A stretch of 64,000 nt of DNA from Utricularia gibba (GCA_002189035.1 NEEC01000004.1:682001-746000), one strand, 5' to 3'; numbered from the stretch's first letter, positions 48,208 through 61,600 are shown. Made by a program: numbers and translations. The notes: a model not told the origin generated them from the sequence alone.

Positions 48208-50751
48208 GTACTCTCCCGATCCTTTCATTCAAGACTGCTTATAGTTATAGCAAATGAAGTCACTTGTTACTCATTCCATATGCGTAAATATCTTCTCACC
48301 CTCCACGCACACATGTATAGAGGAGTGCTATATGAATGCAATGCGTCCTTCCTTGGAACCTAGAATACATGGGGCGACCCAATGTGCTATCCGTAAAAGA
48401 GACACAGACAATGCATGATGTCTGTGGTCATGATGCATGTTCATTCAGCCTATGTGGCCCCATCTCAAACGCTTTTGCTCAATTCATACACCCCTAACTG
48501 CCGATGATGAAGATTAGACCTTCTTCTTTGACTCCCTTTTTCCTAGTTGATTAGTATTCATGTTAATAAAGTTTAAACATACTCCGTAATAATGATGATA
48601 TTAAATTGATCGACTTAGACACAATTTTTACACTATGTTTCACTTGCATTATAAAGTTGGCATATTCATTTGGATGGGTTTAGGGATAGCGAGCAGCACA
48701 TGTAGAGCCTGAACTACAGGTATCTTTCATTTCTTGTTTCTTTCTTTCCCTTGGCTTTATTTCAAAAGATGGCTATCCATATCACATTTCTTTATAGTTT
48801 TCTATGGATATATCTACCTCACAAGTTCCCGAAATAGAGCAGAATTTAGAAAATCCCATAAGCATCTTCAATGGATATGATTGCCACTGCATTTTTAAAA
48901 AGATGAATTATTCATGGAAATATAGAAATGTAAGTTTCTCAACCCATGGCATGCCATCTATGCTTTCATTTTATTGAATTGTAAAAAAAAAAATAGATTT
49001 TGTTTTTTATTCTTCAATCTCTATATTTCATATTTCTATTGAAATCGTTGTAAAATAATTATATGTATTTATTAACTTTGTTTGACTTAAATGTTACATT
49101 TGAAAATTTTAACTATTTGAATTAATATATTATTTCATTAAATATTATTTCTTTGTCATTGTTAAATTTCAAATTATCTATGACTAATATTTCTCACTTT
49201 CGCTGTCGTTTTCAGAGATGGGAATTTAGGGTCATTTTTTTTCTTTCACATTTTAATAATTTTAATTTTAAAAAATAAATTTATTTTGATTGAAAATACC
49301 AAAATGAAAAGAAGGTGAAAGCCAATATTTTAAAAATAGTTTAATTTTAGATTGAATTTTTTTTTATAATGAGTTGAGCCTGATGAAACTCACTATGAAT
49401 ATATTATAAAAATAAAAATAATTATATAAATTTAATATTTTAAAGTTTTTATTTTTTAAAAAAAATTACGGAATCTAATTGAATCGAGTTAAATTGGGTG
49501 AAACCCATGATTTCAAAACACTCACGGAAATAAAAATTGGTTAGTGCGCAGGGAGGTGAATACTGGGGGAATCTTTGGTTAATAACTATATCATATCTTG
49601 TTATTTAATGTGAGGAGTTGTAGGGGACATGCGATAGAAGTATATGAGGGAATAAAGAATAATTGGCTAGGCAAAGGAATAAAGAATAAAGCGCTACAGC
49701 TGCTGTCTTCCCCCCGACCCAATTAAATAGATTATTAAAACAAAAAACTTCTTCTTAGTCATATTTCCCCCCTTGAAATGACGTCCTAAATTATCGTGTC
49801 GTGTCGTCTAACACCGGAAAAAATGGCATCGATGTCCGTAAAAGGTTGTCGGCTAAAGTAATTCAAAAAAACAAAAAGCAGAGAATGGAGTCTAACGTGG
49901 AGTGTCTGGTGTAGGACGAAGATGCGGGGACTGAGGAATGAGGGAGTTCGGCTAATCCCCCTTTCAAAGAGCAACTGGGAAGTCAGTCATTCAGTGTGTT
50001 TGTGTTTCAGTTGCAGACGGGTATTTTGATAGGAAATGTAGGAATCAAAAACATCCAAAAGATTTGGCTAAAGCTATGCTTGGTTTTGATTAAAGGTGTG
50101 ATTAAACATTGAGACAAGCATAGGGTCTACATCTGTCATGGGATGCCACCTGCGTATTCATTTCCTCGAGGAAGATGGGTTCCACGTCTTGAAAGTTGTT
50201 CAATGAAAGACCTTTGTTTTTGTCAAGTGAACAACTTGAAAGTTGTTTTTGTAAGTGGGTTGTGGAGTTGGGGTTGCAGGTTTGGTATTAATTATGCAAT
50301 GAAGGTTGTATTCTGTAGAACGTGCCTGTAATTGTTTATTATTGTGTCGTTGAAGGGAGTCGTTGGATTTGAGTGTGATGGATGGAGGGTTCTTGCTTTT
50401 TGCTGCTTTGCGTCGTGCACTTGCAGTGGCTTCCGTTTCCATTTTCAATCACCCCCCGGTCTATTCTAGTTTCAATGGCAGTTTCCCGTGAGAAAAAATG
50501 GCATCTTTTTCACGGTGAAACTCTTAAATATGCAACTGAATTTGATTGACATTTGCTCCGGACATCTGGCCCGTGAATCCCTTGGAAATCTTTTCTCCGT
50601 TCGTTGGCCTCCTATGACCCCTGCCTTTACTTATTCTCTTTCCCGCTCTGTGATACTTGCTTTCTCCTCCTGAAAGTTGAGGATTTTTGGCCTTTTTTTT
50701 TTGTTCAGTTTTGGGAGGAGTTGCTTACCTTCTTGGGCATCTAAAAACTCA

Positions 50752-50766
50752 CCCCCCCCCCCCCCG
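50752..50766. repeat. poly-C tract just before the PXC3-like start codon
   Basis: A run of about 15 C directly precedes CGGGAAGAAAA and the ATG at 50776, inside the leader. It could affect translation, and its length is prone to sequencing error. Confidence 0.8.
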
Positions 50767-50775
50767 GGAAGAAAA

Positions 50776-53526
50776 ATGCGGTTTTTGGGTTTGTTGGGCA
50801 TATTGCTTCTTGGGTTGCGACTTGTGATTTCGCAGGTTGCGAACGATCAGGAGATACTGCTAGCGATTCGGGAGGAATTTAAGGTTCCTGGGTGGGGTGG
50901 AAACAGTTCAGATTATTGCGCTTGGTCCGGCATTTCTTGTAATGGCTCTTCACTCGTTGAGAGGCTTGACCTTTCTAAGCTTAGATTGCAAGGTAACCTT
51001 ACTCTGTTTTACCAACTTAAATCACTCAAATGGCTTGATCTTTCTTTCAACAACTTTCACGGGAGTATTGCTACTGCTTTCGGAGATCTGTCTGCGCTTG
51101 AGTTTCTGGATTTATCATTCAATAAGTTGGATGGGGAGATCCCCGTTGGGTTGGGTAAGCTTAAAAATCTCAGAGCCTTGAATCTTTCTGGAAACTTTCT
51201 TGTGGGGGTGATGCCAGATGAATTGGAAGGTTTGCAGAAGTTGCAGGATTTGCAAGTGTTTGCAAATAGGTTGACTGGTTCCATCCCGTTGTGGGTTGGT
51301 AATTTAACCCATCTGCGTATATTTACAGCCTACGAGAATAAGTTGAGTGGTGCCATTCCTGAAAAGTTGGGGTCTGTCTCCCAACTTGAAGTCCTGAATC
51401 TTCACTCTAATCAACTAGAGGGACCGATCCCTGAAAACATCTTTGCTCTGGAGAAGCTTGAAACGTTGGTTCTAACACAGAATCGACTAACGGGATACAT
51501 TCCCAGATCGATTGGGAACTGTAGGCAACTTTCGAGCATCAGAATTGGTCATAATAATTTGATAGGAAGTGTTCCTATTGAAATTGGCAGTGTTAGCAGC
51601 CTCACCTACTTTGAAGCAAACAACAACAATCTTTCTGGGGAGATTGTGCCTGCTTTTTCAAGATGCTCCAATCTCACTCTCTTGAATTTAGCCTCGAATG
51701 GGTTCACTGGATCGGTTCCATTGGAGTTCAGTTTACTGTCTAATTTACAGGAGCTCATTGTATATGAGAACAGTTTGTCTGGGGACATCCCTACATCAGT
51801 TCTCAAGGTGAAGAATTTGAACAAGCTTGATTTAAGCCATAACAGGTTTAGTGGTACTATTCCGAGGAGCATTTGCAGCGCATCCAGGCTGCAGTTCTTG
51901 TTGCTTGGTCACAATTGCATCTCTGGGGAGATCCCATATGAGATTGGAAACTGCACAAAACTACTTGAGTTGCATCTTGGTAGTAACCGCCTAAGTGGAA
52001 GTATTCCTCCTGAGATTGGTCATATAAGGAACTTGCAGATTTCTCTGAATTTGAGCTTCAATCATCTCCAAGGCCAACTACCTGAAGAGCTGGGGAGATT
52101 AGACAAGTTGGTTTATTTAGATGTTTCCAATAATCAGCTCAGTGGCAGCATTCCATCTGCATTAAAAGGCATGCTCAGTTTAATAGAGGTGAATTTCTCA
52201 AATAATCACTTATCTGGCCCTATACCATCCTTTTCACCGTTTCAAAAGAGCTCCAGTTCAAACTTTCTTGGAAACAGGGGGCTCTGTGGGGAGCCTTTAA
52301 GCATTTCTTGTGGAGGCTTGGGTTATCCTTCCGGTGATGATTCTTACTATCACAAGGGTTCTTACCGCGTCACATTAGCTGTTATAGGTACTGGTTTGGC
52401 TGTTTTTGCGTCTGTGGCTGTGATTGTTTTGCTCTTCATGATGAGGGAGAAACGAGAAGCAGCCACAAAAGATGTGGCTGCTGTTGCTAGTGTTGACACT
52501 ACTAACAATCCAGTGATTTTAGCAGGAGATGTGTTCAGTGAAAACCTCAGGCAAGCTATAGACTTCGAAGCTGTTCATAAAGCAATACTGAAAGAAACGA
52601 ATTTGGTCAGCAGCGGCACATTCAGCCTTGTTTACAAAGCTGAGATGCCTTCTGGGGTGGTCGTATCTGTTAGGAAACTCGTATCAATGGATAAATCCAT
52701 ACTCAGTCACCGGAACAAGATGGCTAGAGAGGTAGAAAAGTTGAGCAAGCTCACGCATGGTAACTTATTGCGGCCAATTGGGTATGTTTTTTCTGAGGAC
52801 GGCGTGTTCGTGTTGCATGAGCATTTTTCAAATGGAACACTTGCAAACTTTCTTCATGATTCGCCAAAGAAGCCGGAATACAAGCCTGATTGGCCAACCA
52901 GGCTCTCCATTGCCATTGGAGTAGCACAAGGAATGGCCTTTCTCCACCATGTAAGCATCATTCACCTGGATATTTCCTCTGGGAACGTTGTTTTAGATTC
53001 AACCTTGAATCCCTTGGTAAGCCAAGTTGAAATCTCGAGGCTTCTGGATCCATCGAGGGGCACAGCAAGCATCAGTGCTGTAGCTGGTTCCTTTGGCTAC
53101 ATCCCACCAGGTAGATCTTCCTCTGGCCTGCATTCCTATCACCCTTTGCATAATGATGTGCTTCACTAACATCCCGTTCCGCCTCGTTCTTTGTCGACAG
53201 AATATGCATACACGATGCAAGTTACGGCGCCGGGCAACGTCTACAGCTACGGTGTCATTTTGCTGGAGCTACTAACTTCACAGCTACCAGTTGATGAAGC
53301 TTTTGGTGAAGGGGTCGACCTGGTGAAATGGGTTCAGAGTGCTCCATCCAGAGGGGAAACTCCTGAGCAGATACTTGATCCAGGGCTAAGCACCCACTCG
53401 TTTTCATGGAGGAAAGAGATGCTTTCTGCCCTTAAAGTTGCATTGCTCTGCACTGATCGGATACCAGCTAAAAGACCCAAAATGACGAAGGTCGTGGAAA
53501 TGCTTCAGGAAATCAAGCAAAATTAG
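50776..53526 (+). CDS. LRR receptor-like kinase, PXC3 type, probable pseudokinase
   Basis: Two exons, 50776-53110 and 53201-53526, give 886 residues. A signal peptide (MRFLGLLGILLLGLRLVIS) is followed by an LRRNT cap (DYCAWSGISC) and about twenty leucine-rich repeats with the plant consensus LSGxIP. Then come a membrane segment near residues 535-560 (VIGTGLAVFASVAVIVLLF) and a C-terminal kinase domain. The protein matches the At2g41820/PXC3 group, which is related to the PXY/TDR correlated kinases of vascular tissue. The Lys of subdomain II is present (VVVSVRKL), but HRD is replaced by HLD (IIHLDISSGNVVLD) and DFG by VEI (VSQVEISRLL), so catalysis is unlikely. The first in-frame ATG with a signal peptide at its end was chosen, although the frame is open upstream to 50677. 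A poly-C tract precedes it. Confidence 0.95.
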
Positions 53527-55693
53527 TTGGAAATCTGCATCTCTATCTTGTACAGCTCCCTTTACTGATCCCCGGCCAAACCTGCTTACCTTCCGAGCCT
53601 GAAACTTGAAAGCTCAGGACCCGACCCGCACTCGCAGATGGTGCTGGTTCTCTTTTAAAAGTGGCATCATCTGGAGCAAGGAAAAGTGTAGACTTGGCCT
53701 TGGTTCTCTTTTAAAAGATGTCTGCCACCCATCCACCCACCCATCCCCTGTTCGGTTGAGGTCGAAACGTCGTCGTTTCATTTTGATTGTGAGCCCAGCA
53801 CAGACTGGCGTCGAAGTACAATAGCCCGTGGGGCGTAAAGAAATGGGCCCATGATGTGTGCTAGTTGGCGCGTCGGCCCATTCCATTAATGGGAATGGGG
53901 CTGTAGTGGGCCCACCACTGTGATCTGACCGCTTGTACGGGCTTTTAAACGCATTAATGGGAATGGTGGTGAATGTTGGCATAGTACGGCCAACACATTA
54001 AGAAGATGAAGATGATCTCTGTTCCCGTGATTCAGTATGCAATGGGCTCAAAGGAGAGTGATTTCGTTTCCGCAGGGTCGGCTTCACATTCACAAGAAAT
54101 CTACAAACGAATGGTAATGAATAGACCACTGAACCTTCCATAATCAAGTTGAGTTGGTGAGGGGGAGTATTCACCTGTGTTCTGGGGTGAGTCCCACTGT
54201 TTTATGATTAAGTCTTCAGCTATCTGATGGCTACTCTGCTATTGCCGTGGATGAAAGTCGAGTCCTTTTCATCGCGGGGGTTTTCACCTGCCGGTTGCTT
54301 TTGGTTTCTTGGGGTTGTTCTAAACTTAAGTTATGCAGACACTGTTGTATCTGTCTGTTCCTTTGCATGATAAGAGGCAATCTTGATCCATGTCTCAGAC
54401 TGATACACCATTGCTCTCAACCAAAGTTTGCAGCTGTTCCGGCATTGTCTATGGGACCACTGTAGAGGCGGTTGAGGGTGTCACTGATCATGGATCCCCA
54501 CTCAGCATTTTAATGGTACCAACATCTTGCCTTTTCTAGGAAAATGCATGTTTTCAAAGCCGTTGAGGGAATACTTTGTTAGTCACCAGATGAAAAAATG
54601 CAAGGTTTTTGTATGCTTTCCTGTAGAGATGCATCCTTGACATTGATGTTCAAGGGGAAAGATCCTCGTTACTCACAGTAAACCAATGGTCTGCAGAGGA
54701 ACCGCAACAGAGCAGCATGTTCAGAAAAGACTTCAGCATGCCAAGACAAGCTTGATCAGGAAAAATCACCTGGGTTTCATATCACATTTTAGTCAATGAC
54801 AACCTTGAAAAATGCTATGAAGAACTTAAGGTGATTTGTGAATGCCAGATTTCAATCTCAGACACTGTCATAGTCCTGGTTGGACTCTCTCGTTTCCTGC
54901 AGACAATCCTAAAGCCTAACAGACCTTCAGGTTAATCTGATCCTTGGTCATCCAATCCCCTTGGCACATTTTCTCACTTGCATTCTAAATGTATGTCAAA
55001 TTCTTTCTGGAACTCAGCACCGGCGCCATCTCTATACATTCCATCTGGGCATACGGTTCAGAAAGATGGCCAGATGATTTTGATGAAGTGCTCTGCCTCC
55101 GGAAGGGAGAACATGTATGCCATCTCATCTCAGCAACTCTTTCTTGCAGGCTTTTTCTCGATTTATCTTCCATGAGCGGCGGAGCTGCATGCCGAACTAC
55201 TGGTATGGTCTTCATCCGCCCCCAGCGGTTTTAACTTATCAGAGTAGTCCTTAACATGCTCTGAAGTTCATTGTTACTTCCTTTCATTTCATACCCAGGA
55301 CACCCTGTTTTCGAGTTTTATGATTAATGTTATGATATGGAGGAATGAAAATAGGAACATACCATAAGTGAAAACAGAATAATACACTTTGGTTCTTCCT
55401 TCTATGACAGGTAGCTGACTCTGAGGCAAAAAAGTCTCACCGAGTCAACAATAAACAGCCGACGACTATTCTTTGTTTGCAACGAGAACAACACTGCATG
55501 GGAAGAAAACTCCCATGGGGCGTCTACCTAACAAGAAGAGAAAACTCTTAAGAGCCGAACACGAAAGGGGGACCGGTGAAGTGTTTAAAAAGCCGCCCTG
55601 GAAGCATATATTGATGTGGCTGCTCCGTTGATCTTCAACGCCAAGTATTGCATCGGCGTTCTTCGTGTTTAAGGCCGGAGACACTTCTCCCCA
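53527..55693. other. receptor kinase 3' region and unassigned spacer
   Basis: Open frames are short and unlike known families. A cluster of site II motifs (AGCCCA, GGCCCA, TGGGCC) at about 53790-53915 suggests a promoter, possibly for a non-coding or unrecognised transcript reading through 54000-55300. Nothing else is supported. Confidence 0.4.
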
Positions 55694-55900
55694 ATGTTCA
55701 ATCTGTTACTCGCCGTAGGACTCTGGGCGGCGCCAGCCACCCTATACTTCCCGCCGGTACGCTGTATCTGCTACGTCGTGGAGGCGATGGAGCTTTTGAT
55801 TTCCGACGGGATTCTGTGTGCTGTCGCAGTCCACGCTCATCTTCCATGGCTCAACTTATTCCGACGGAGGCGCATCACCGCCGGACGGTGGGACGCTTGA
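55694..55900 (+). CDS. possible small hydrophobic protein (68 residues)
   Basis: A GC-rich short frame coding for a peptide with two hydrophobic stretches (FNLLLAVGLWAAPATLYF and LLISDGILCAVAVHAHL) and a basic tail. A 'tttaaaaa' A/T-rich element lies about 110 bases upstream. I do not recognise a family, and a second frame overlaps, so this could be chance. Small membrane proteins of this length are common in plants. Confidence 0.3.
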   Translation: MFNLLLAVGLWAAPATLYFPPVRCICYVVEAMELLISDGILCAVAVHAHLPWLNLFRRRRITAGRWDA

Positions 55901-56337
55901 TGCTAATTCATTTCTTCAGTCGTCCTATGGAACTGTTTATTCGTTGTAGTAGTCATTTGCTATTTTCATGGCCTTGTTCTTCCAAAAGGAGAAACACTCA
56001 CTTCATGTATTCCATTGGAATCCCATGATGATCATCAAAGGAGCATGCTATGTATCTTGTTCTACTTTAATCAAGTTATTACTGTTCATTCAACTGTAAC
56101 AGAGACAGTAGTATATTCTCTTTTGCTTCTCAAAAGCACATCCATGGTGGCCTTCGAGACAGATCCACATAACATAGAGTAAAACACGAGTTCCCATCAA
56201 ATGTAGAATATGAGCACGCTGGTAAAGTTGCACATAAAAGAGCTAATATACGTGTGTACAAAGAAGAAGAACCTGGTACTTCAAAAGAGTCATCATGTTT
56301 GTGTGTGTGGATTTGGAAGCAGACAGCAAGAGAATAA

Positions 56338-57044
56338 TCATGGCCCATCATCGCCGTCTCCAATCAAGTTGCAGATATCAGAACATTCAGACAAGCTACA
56401 AGTTTTTTGTGTATGAAAGACAACAGAGACGAAGAGTGTCAAGCAAGATTTATGTCGTTAGCTGGACCCAAAGTAGAAGATGAGGATAACCTACCAGTAT
56501 TTTCTACTGCGGAACCCATCCTTGAAAACAACAAGAGGCCTGTAGATATGAAGACTTGTAAATATGATGAAAATCACTAGCATCACCAAATCTAGCAGCT
56601 TCTACAAATCACCACATACACCAACAATGAAGAAACGGCACAAAATTTCATTGGCATTTACTTTCTGATATTCAGAGGACCTTCACCAGGAGACCCAAAG
56701 CCACCCTGAATGCAAGTGCCAACACATTTACTGGTACAAGTCTCAGCTTTCCGTGATCTGGGCTTCTGGATTCTGTACGCTTTCCTGCAATCTTTCTGCT
56801 CCGAAGTGCAGACGGAGGACAATGTCTGGGGGATGTTCGACAGCGTCTCCTCCGGGAGCTGTGGCGTCTCCTGTTGAATGGCGCTAGCTGATAACACCAG
56901 CGCGGCTGTTGCAGCCACCACAGCTGCAGCTATTTGGTGGGACGAACAGAGAAAGCTGGACGGTTTCTTGGCTAGTTCCGTTTTGCATCCAATGGGGCAT
57001 AACATCGAACACCTGGGATGAACCGTGCAATGAAAAAGCATCAT
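56338..57044 (-). CDS. small Cys-rich conserved plant protein, probably plastid-targeted
   Basis: Three minus-strand exons: 56662-57044, 56495-56539 and 56338-56395, giving about 161 residues from the first ATG (a second at M14 is possible). The N-terminus is rich in Ser, Ala and Lys with an Ala/Val-rich segment (IAAAVVAATAALVLSASA), as in thylakoid or stromal targeting. The conserved part begins with paired Cys (SVCTSEQKDCRKAY), then CTSKCVGTCIQGGFGSPGEG, RKPLVVFKDGFRSRKYC and CLSECSDICNLIGDGDDGP. The last two exons are tiny but the phases fit and the family signature continues through both. I recognise it as a conserved plant protein family but cannot give its function; the regularly spaced Cys suggest disulfide or metal binding. 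Site II motifs (TGGGCC near 57152, GGCCCA near 57168) lie about 110 bases upstream of the start. Confidence 0.82.
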
Positions 57045-58645
57045 GTATGAGGATCTTCTACTTAGATGATCCGCAGCATTTTGTTATCTCCCAGATTCCC
57101 ACCCAGTTTTCTTATCCATTCATTCACTAGTCAGTATTCACAGAATCGAATTGGGCCGAACAAATAAAGGCCCAACATTACAGTAAATCCACACTTCCAT
57201 TAATGGTTAGCATGATAATCCAAATTAATTAATTGACAAAATTAGGCATCCCTAGTTCCCCTTTTTCCTCTAAATGAATAAATACCTTTTATTCAAAAAG
57301 CCCAAAATTCAAAGAACATTCATTCATTCCCTAGCCGCATGCCATAACGCACACGGCTGTGCAGGCTGGCCAGCTACTTTAGGGTTTAGGTTTGTTGTTA
57401 TGTTGTATTAATTTACTGAAAAAATTCTGTTAACTTTTTTAAAATTATAATTTTTAATCATTTTGTAATAAGAATAATCATTTGTATAGTGGATTAAATC
57501 AGATTCAATAAGTTTAAATTATATTTTAAAAAAATTTAAAAAATAAAATTATTATTTAAATGATTTGAACTAATTCTTCAATTTTTTCGTGGATTGGGAT
57601 TAAATCTGATCTTATCGCAAATTAAGCATGATTTTAAGACATTGATTCCCTCTTAATTATTTCCGTATAATCAGTTGATGGACAGGCGACCGGGCCCCAC
57701 CGAATTCATGGGATGTCCTAACTCTATTTGCTTAATTATCCTAACTTAAATTAATTATGATTAATCCGGTGGTCATCATGCAATTAGTAGTTGGGAATAT
57801 GGGAGTGGATATTATTTATCATGGACACACCCTTCCTTCCAAGTGTGTTTTGAGACCAATCGCATTCGACAGAGTTGTTGCTTTCTTCATGATCTAATCA
57901 CTGTCTCAATCAATGGATTTTTTTTGGATTGCTTGGTGAAAGTTGCAATCTTTGGTTAAAAACTGGATCGTAGTTCTGCAAATTTGGTTACTTTTTTTAA
58001 GAAAATCTTGCTTTGCATATGGGTTTGCATTTTGGGACTTGCAGGAAAATTATTACTGTGGGTATTGATGGAGGCGCGTCTTTTGATCGGCGACGCCGAG
58101 GAACGGTCAGGGTTGGGTCTCAGACGGCCGGTAAATGCTGTTACAACTTGCAGGCCTACGTCTCCATTGCATTAATGAAAGAGATTGGACTGGACTGTTT
58201 TCCTTCACAGACACGGAGTGGCTTAGAAAGAAAGAACTCCCTCCCGTCTCTTCCGACATGGAAATTAGCATTAACCAAGCTGCTTCCCTTGAATAAAAAT
58301 TCTGGGTTTTCTTCTTCAAGTCATTATCTTCATCGAGGAAACCCCGTCAGCTACCTTTTTTCTTTTAACTTCTTGCTCCTAAGCGCATGCACCCTCGCCG
58401 GAGGCAAAGATTCTTAGTTTCATAGATTTTCCGTACTCCTCCTATTCTGGTTGAAGAGTGATGTTGTAACATTCAAGGGCGTGTGAGGGTTTTATTTTTA
58501 GTTTTGTTTGCCGTTGGGGCTTTGATTTCTTTTTCCTTGGAGTAACTTGTACAACAGGCGCCCGGAAACGTGAGTGATGGACTAATCTTGCTGAAAGATA
58601 ATTTTTTTATTGTGAAAATTCATCTATTTTCTTTATGGCAGCCCG
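57045..58645. other. divergent spacer before the NEK5-like gene
   Basis: 57045-57180 is the probable promoter of the small Cys-rich protein (site II motifs). 57370-57720 is A/T-rich without recognisable content. 57900-58645 may be the NEK gene leader, with a possible 5' UTR intron. Open frames near 58013-58417 lack family resemblance. Confidence 0.45.
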
Positions 58646-61600
58646 ATGGATACAGAAAACGGGGATCCTGGTTCGAAGTTGGGAGACTATGAAGTGATAG
58701 AGCCTATTGAGAGCGGTTCTTTTGCTGCTAAGTTTCTTGTTCTCCACAAGACTGAAAATAGAAGGTAAGAAGCGGCGCCTTAGTTGTTATCTTTCGTGAT
58801 TATGTGCTTAAAGGGTGTTTAGCCAAGACGCATGACTCTACAAGGTTTCTAATTGATAGCGTTCGCCACAGAAATTTTGAGGGAATATAGATTACATTCA
58901 AGCAAGGAGTCCTTTCAACTGTTTAATGCTTTCTACATTATAAGCAAGAAAAATAGGTTCCTAGGAGTAATGTTCTTACATTATCACGTGCAGGTATATG
59001 TTAAAGAAAATTAGCCTCTCCAAGCAAACTGATAAAGTCAAGCGCACAGCTCATCAAGAGGTTGGTTCTACCATATCTTTTGTTATTTTGCACGGATGGT
59101 ATAAGACCATTGTGATGGTAGCATGATGCATGGTCATTACTTTGGCTGGAAATGAATCAAATAATACTTGAGTGTTATTGAACCGGTTTTGGATGACTTT
59201 TAGCTTCACTGCAATGCTGTGGCCCTTTTCACAGGTTGATTTAATCACAAAACTGAGGCATCCGTATATCGTTGAATTTAGAGATGCCTGGGTTGATGCG
59301 GTATTGTGCTATCTCCTAAACCTTTAAAGTCCAGTCCCTTTTTCTGGAAAATTTTGATGTTTGGCAGGTGTTGCATAGATTGTGAATATAATGCTAAAGG
59401 GGGCTTGTTTGATTTGGACTCTTTTGTAGGATAACCACGTATACATCATCACAAACTATTGTGAGCGTGGAGATATGTAAGGACTTTTGTTTATTAGCTA
59501 AAGATGGGATGGAATCTTATAGAATCTTCTTCATATTGTATCTTCTCATTTTCATTTTCGCAGGTATGAGATAATGAGGAGGGCAAAGGGATCATATTTC
59601 CCTGAGGAGGTAATTCAGTTGTTCTGAAACCAAGTTTTGTACTTCTTCATGTTTTGTAACCCACCGTCTACGTGAATGCCTTAACATTTCCCAGGTGGTT
59701 TGCAAGTGGCTGACGCAGATGCTACTAGCTGTTGACTATCTTCATTCAAACCGTGTTCATCATAGGAACTTGAAGGTTTTGATCTCTGATTGGCAAGGGC
59801 TAGCGTTCTCTTGTGTTGACGTAGTTTTCTCTAAATTGTTGTCTTCCCGTTTTGCAGCTGTCTAACATATTTGTCACAAAGGAAAACGATATCCAGATTG
59901 GTAAGAAAAAGAGGAAAAATTTTCAAAAGAGATTTTTCAGTCCTTCATCTGGTATATCAGGTCTCTTGGTTGCATGAACTGCAGGGGATGTTGCATTATC
60001 AAGGCTTCTTGATGAGGAAGGATTCCCTTCTTCGGTATGAAAAGATGCTTCTTCTTGGAGCTGATATTATCTCATCCTTCTTAAACTGAAGATCAATGAC
60101 TCAATGCAGGTCCACTATTTGATGCCTGAGCTGATTGCTGGTGCTCCATACAGCTACAAATCAGACATATGGTCTCTAGGTAATAATCCTTCAGTTCATG
60201 ATAGCCATGATTCTATATACTCCCAACACTTCTTTTTGTTTTTTTCGTTCTTTGCAGGTTGTTGCATCTTTGAGATTGCTGCACGCCAACAAGCTTTCAA
60301 AGCATCTGTAAGTCAAATATTCATTTCATCTGGTTTTGATCCTTCAAATATGCAGTGTCTGTTCATCCATGGTGCCGAAAAGTGAAAGTGAACCCTGAAA
60401 TGTAACATTAACAGGACATGACTGGCCTCATCGACAAGATAAACAGATCCGTGATTTCTCCACTCCCAATCATATACTCTGCTAATCTGTAAGTGTCGTT
60501 TCTGTTGATCTTGACACATAAAATCCTAATGTTTGTGGTGTTTGAAAAGAAATCAGAGAAAGTTTCCTGAAGTAGCATACTGGTCTTTGTAAACACAGGA
60601 AACAGATCATTAAGAGCATGCTAAGGAAGAGCCCGGAACACAGGCCAAGTGTGAGTGTTTCTCCACTTTCAGCATATTCATCTCTGTTTCTCTAGAAGAG
60701 CTGAATCTTGGTTTTCATTTACAGGCTGCAGAGCTGTTAAGGCAGCCCCATTTGCAGCCTTTCCTTCTCCATTGTCGTGATCCATCTCCCACCTTCCTTC
60801 CGGTGAAATCCCCTTCCCCGAAAAATGCAAGCGGTAAGAAAGCTAAGACGCCTAGCAGCTCAGGTTCCAAGAACATCCGGCACAGAGAAACAAAACCAAA
60901 GCAGAAAGAGCTGCTTCCATTTTTTGATGAAATCAAGAATATGCAAGTCCCAAGTCTATTGGATCCAGATCTTTCAATAGATGGCATACTGGAGACCAAA
61001 AGAGTCGATCCCACGAGCTATTCCGGCAAGATTTCAACTGACAGTGAGGATTCAAAAAGTGGGGACGCAGTTTTTGAGACTAATACCGAGTACAGAGATG
61101 ATGATAGCAAGGCGTGCTCATCTTCATCCAAGGAAAAAGCTGCACCAGTGAAGGATGTGAAAGCTGAAAAACTTGCAGCATCCGAAGAATGTGAATTTAA
61201 GAACGAAACAGGTCCCAATTTGGAGCAAAGATGTAGCAGCTCTGAGTTCATGGATCATGCAGCCCTTGAAAGGTATACCGGAGAACCTGCTATCAAGTCA
61301 GGTTCCAGTAAAAAGGTGGTGTCTGATAATTCCGGTTCGGTTCTATCCAACGAACTGGCAAATGCTCGGAGCTGTGAGCGGAGCAATGGCGCATCATCAG
61401 GGGTGATCTTTTCAAGCCAAGTCGGCAACGTTGGCCAAACGAGAGCAGATACACATGCAGCCCCAAACCCAAAGGAGAAACATGCCATACCGGCTGAAGT
61501 TCAAGAGACATCCAACTTAGCTTTGCACCCAAGAGTTGCTGCGACAGAGGGAGAGGACAGTGCAAGTAACATCCAGAAACCAGTGCCCCAGAGAGCTGAT

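Larger units (their letters stand above)
47161..50775. other. gap between villin and PXC3-like genes, with one exon-like segment
   Basis: Site II motifs (TGGGCC near 47168, GGCCCA near 47207) mark a possible promoter. An exon-like segment at 48141-48207 has an AG acceptor before it and a GT donor after it and encodes a basic peptide (LKPDEVKRDGARGRRDPNVY). An ATG at 47350 opens a 19-codon Arg-rich frame. A small unannotated transcript may run from about 47340 to 48700, but I cannot build a full frame. Positions 48960-49520 are A/T-rich with nothing recognisable; 50000-50775 is the promoter and leader of the receptor kinase. Confidence 0.4.

Noticed and set aside
58013-58417. 134-codon frame upstream of the NEK gene
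   Set aside because: No family resemblance, and overlapping frames; more likely leader or intron sequence.
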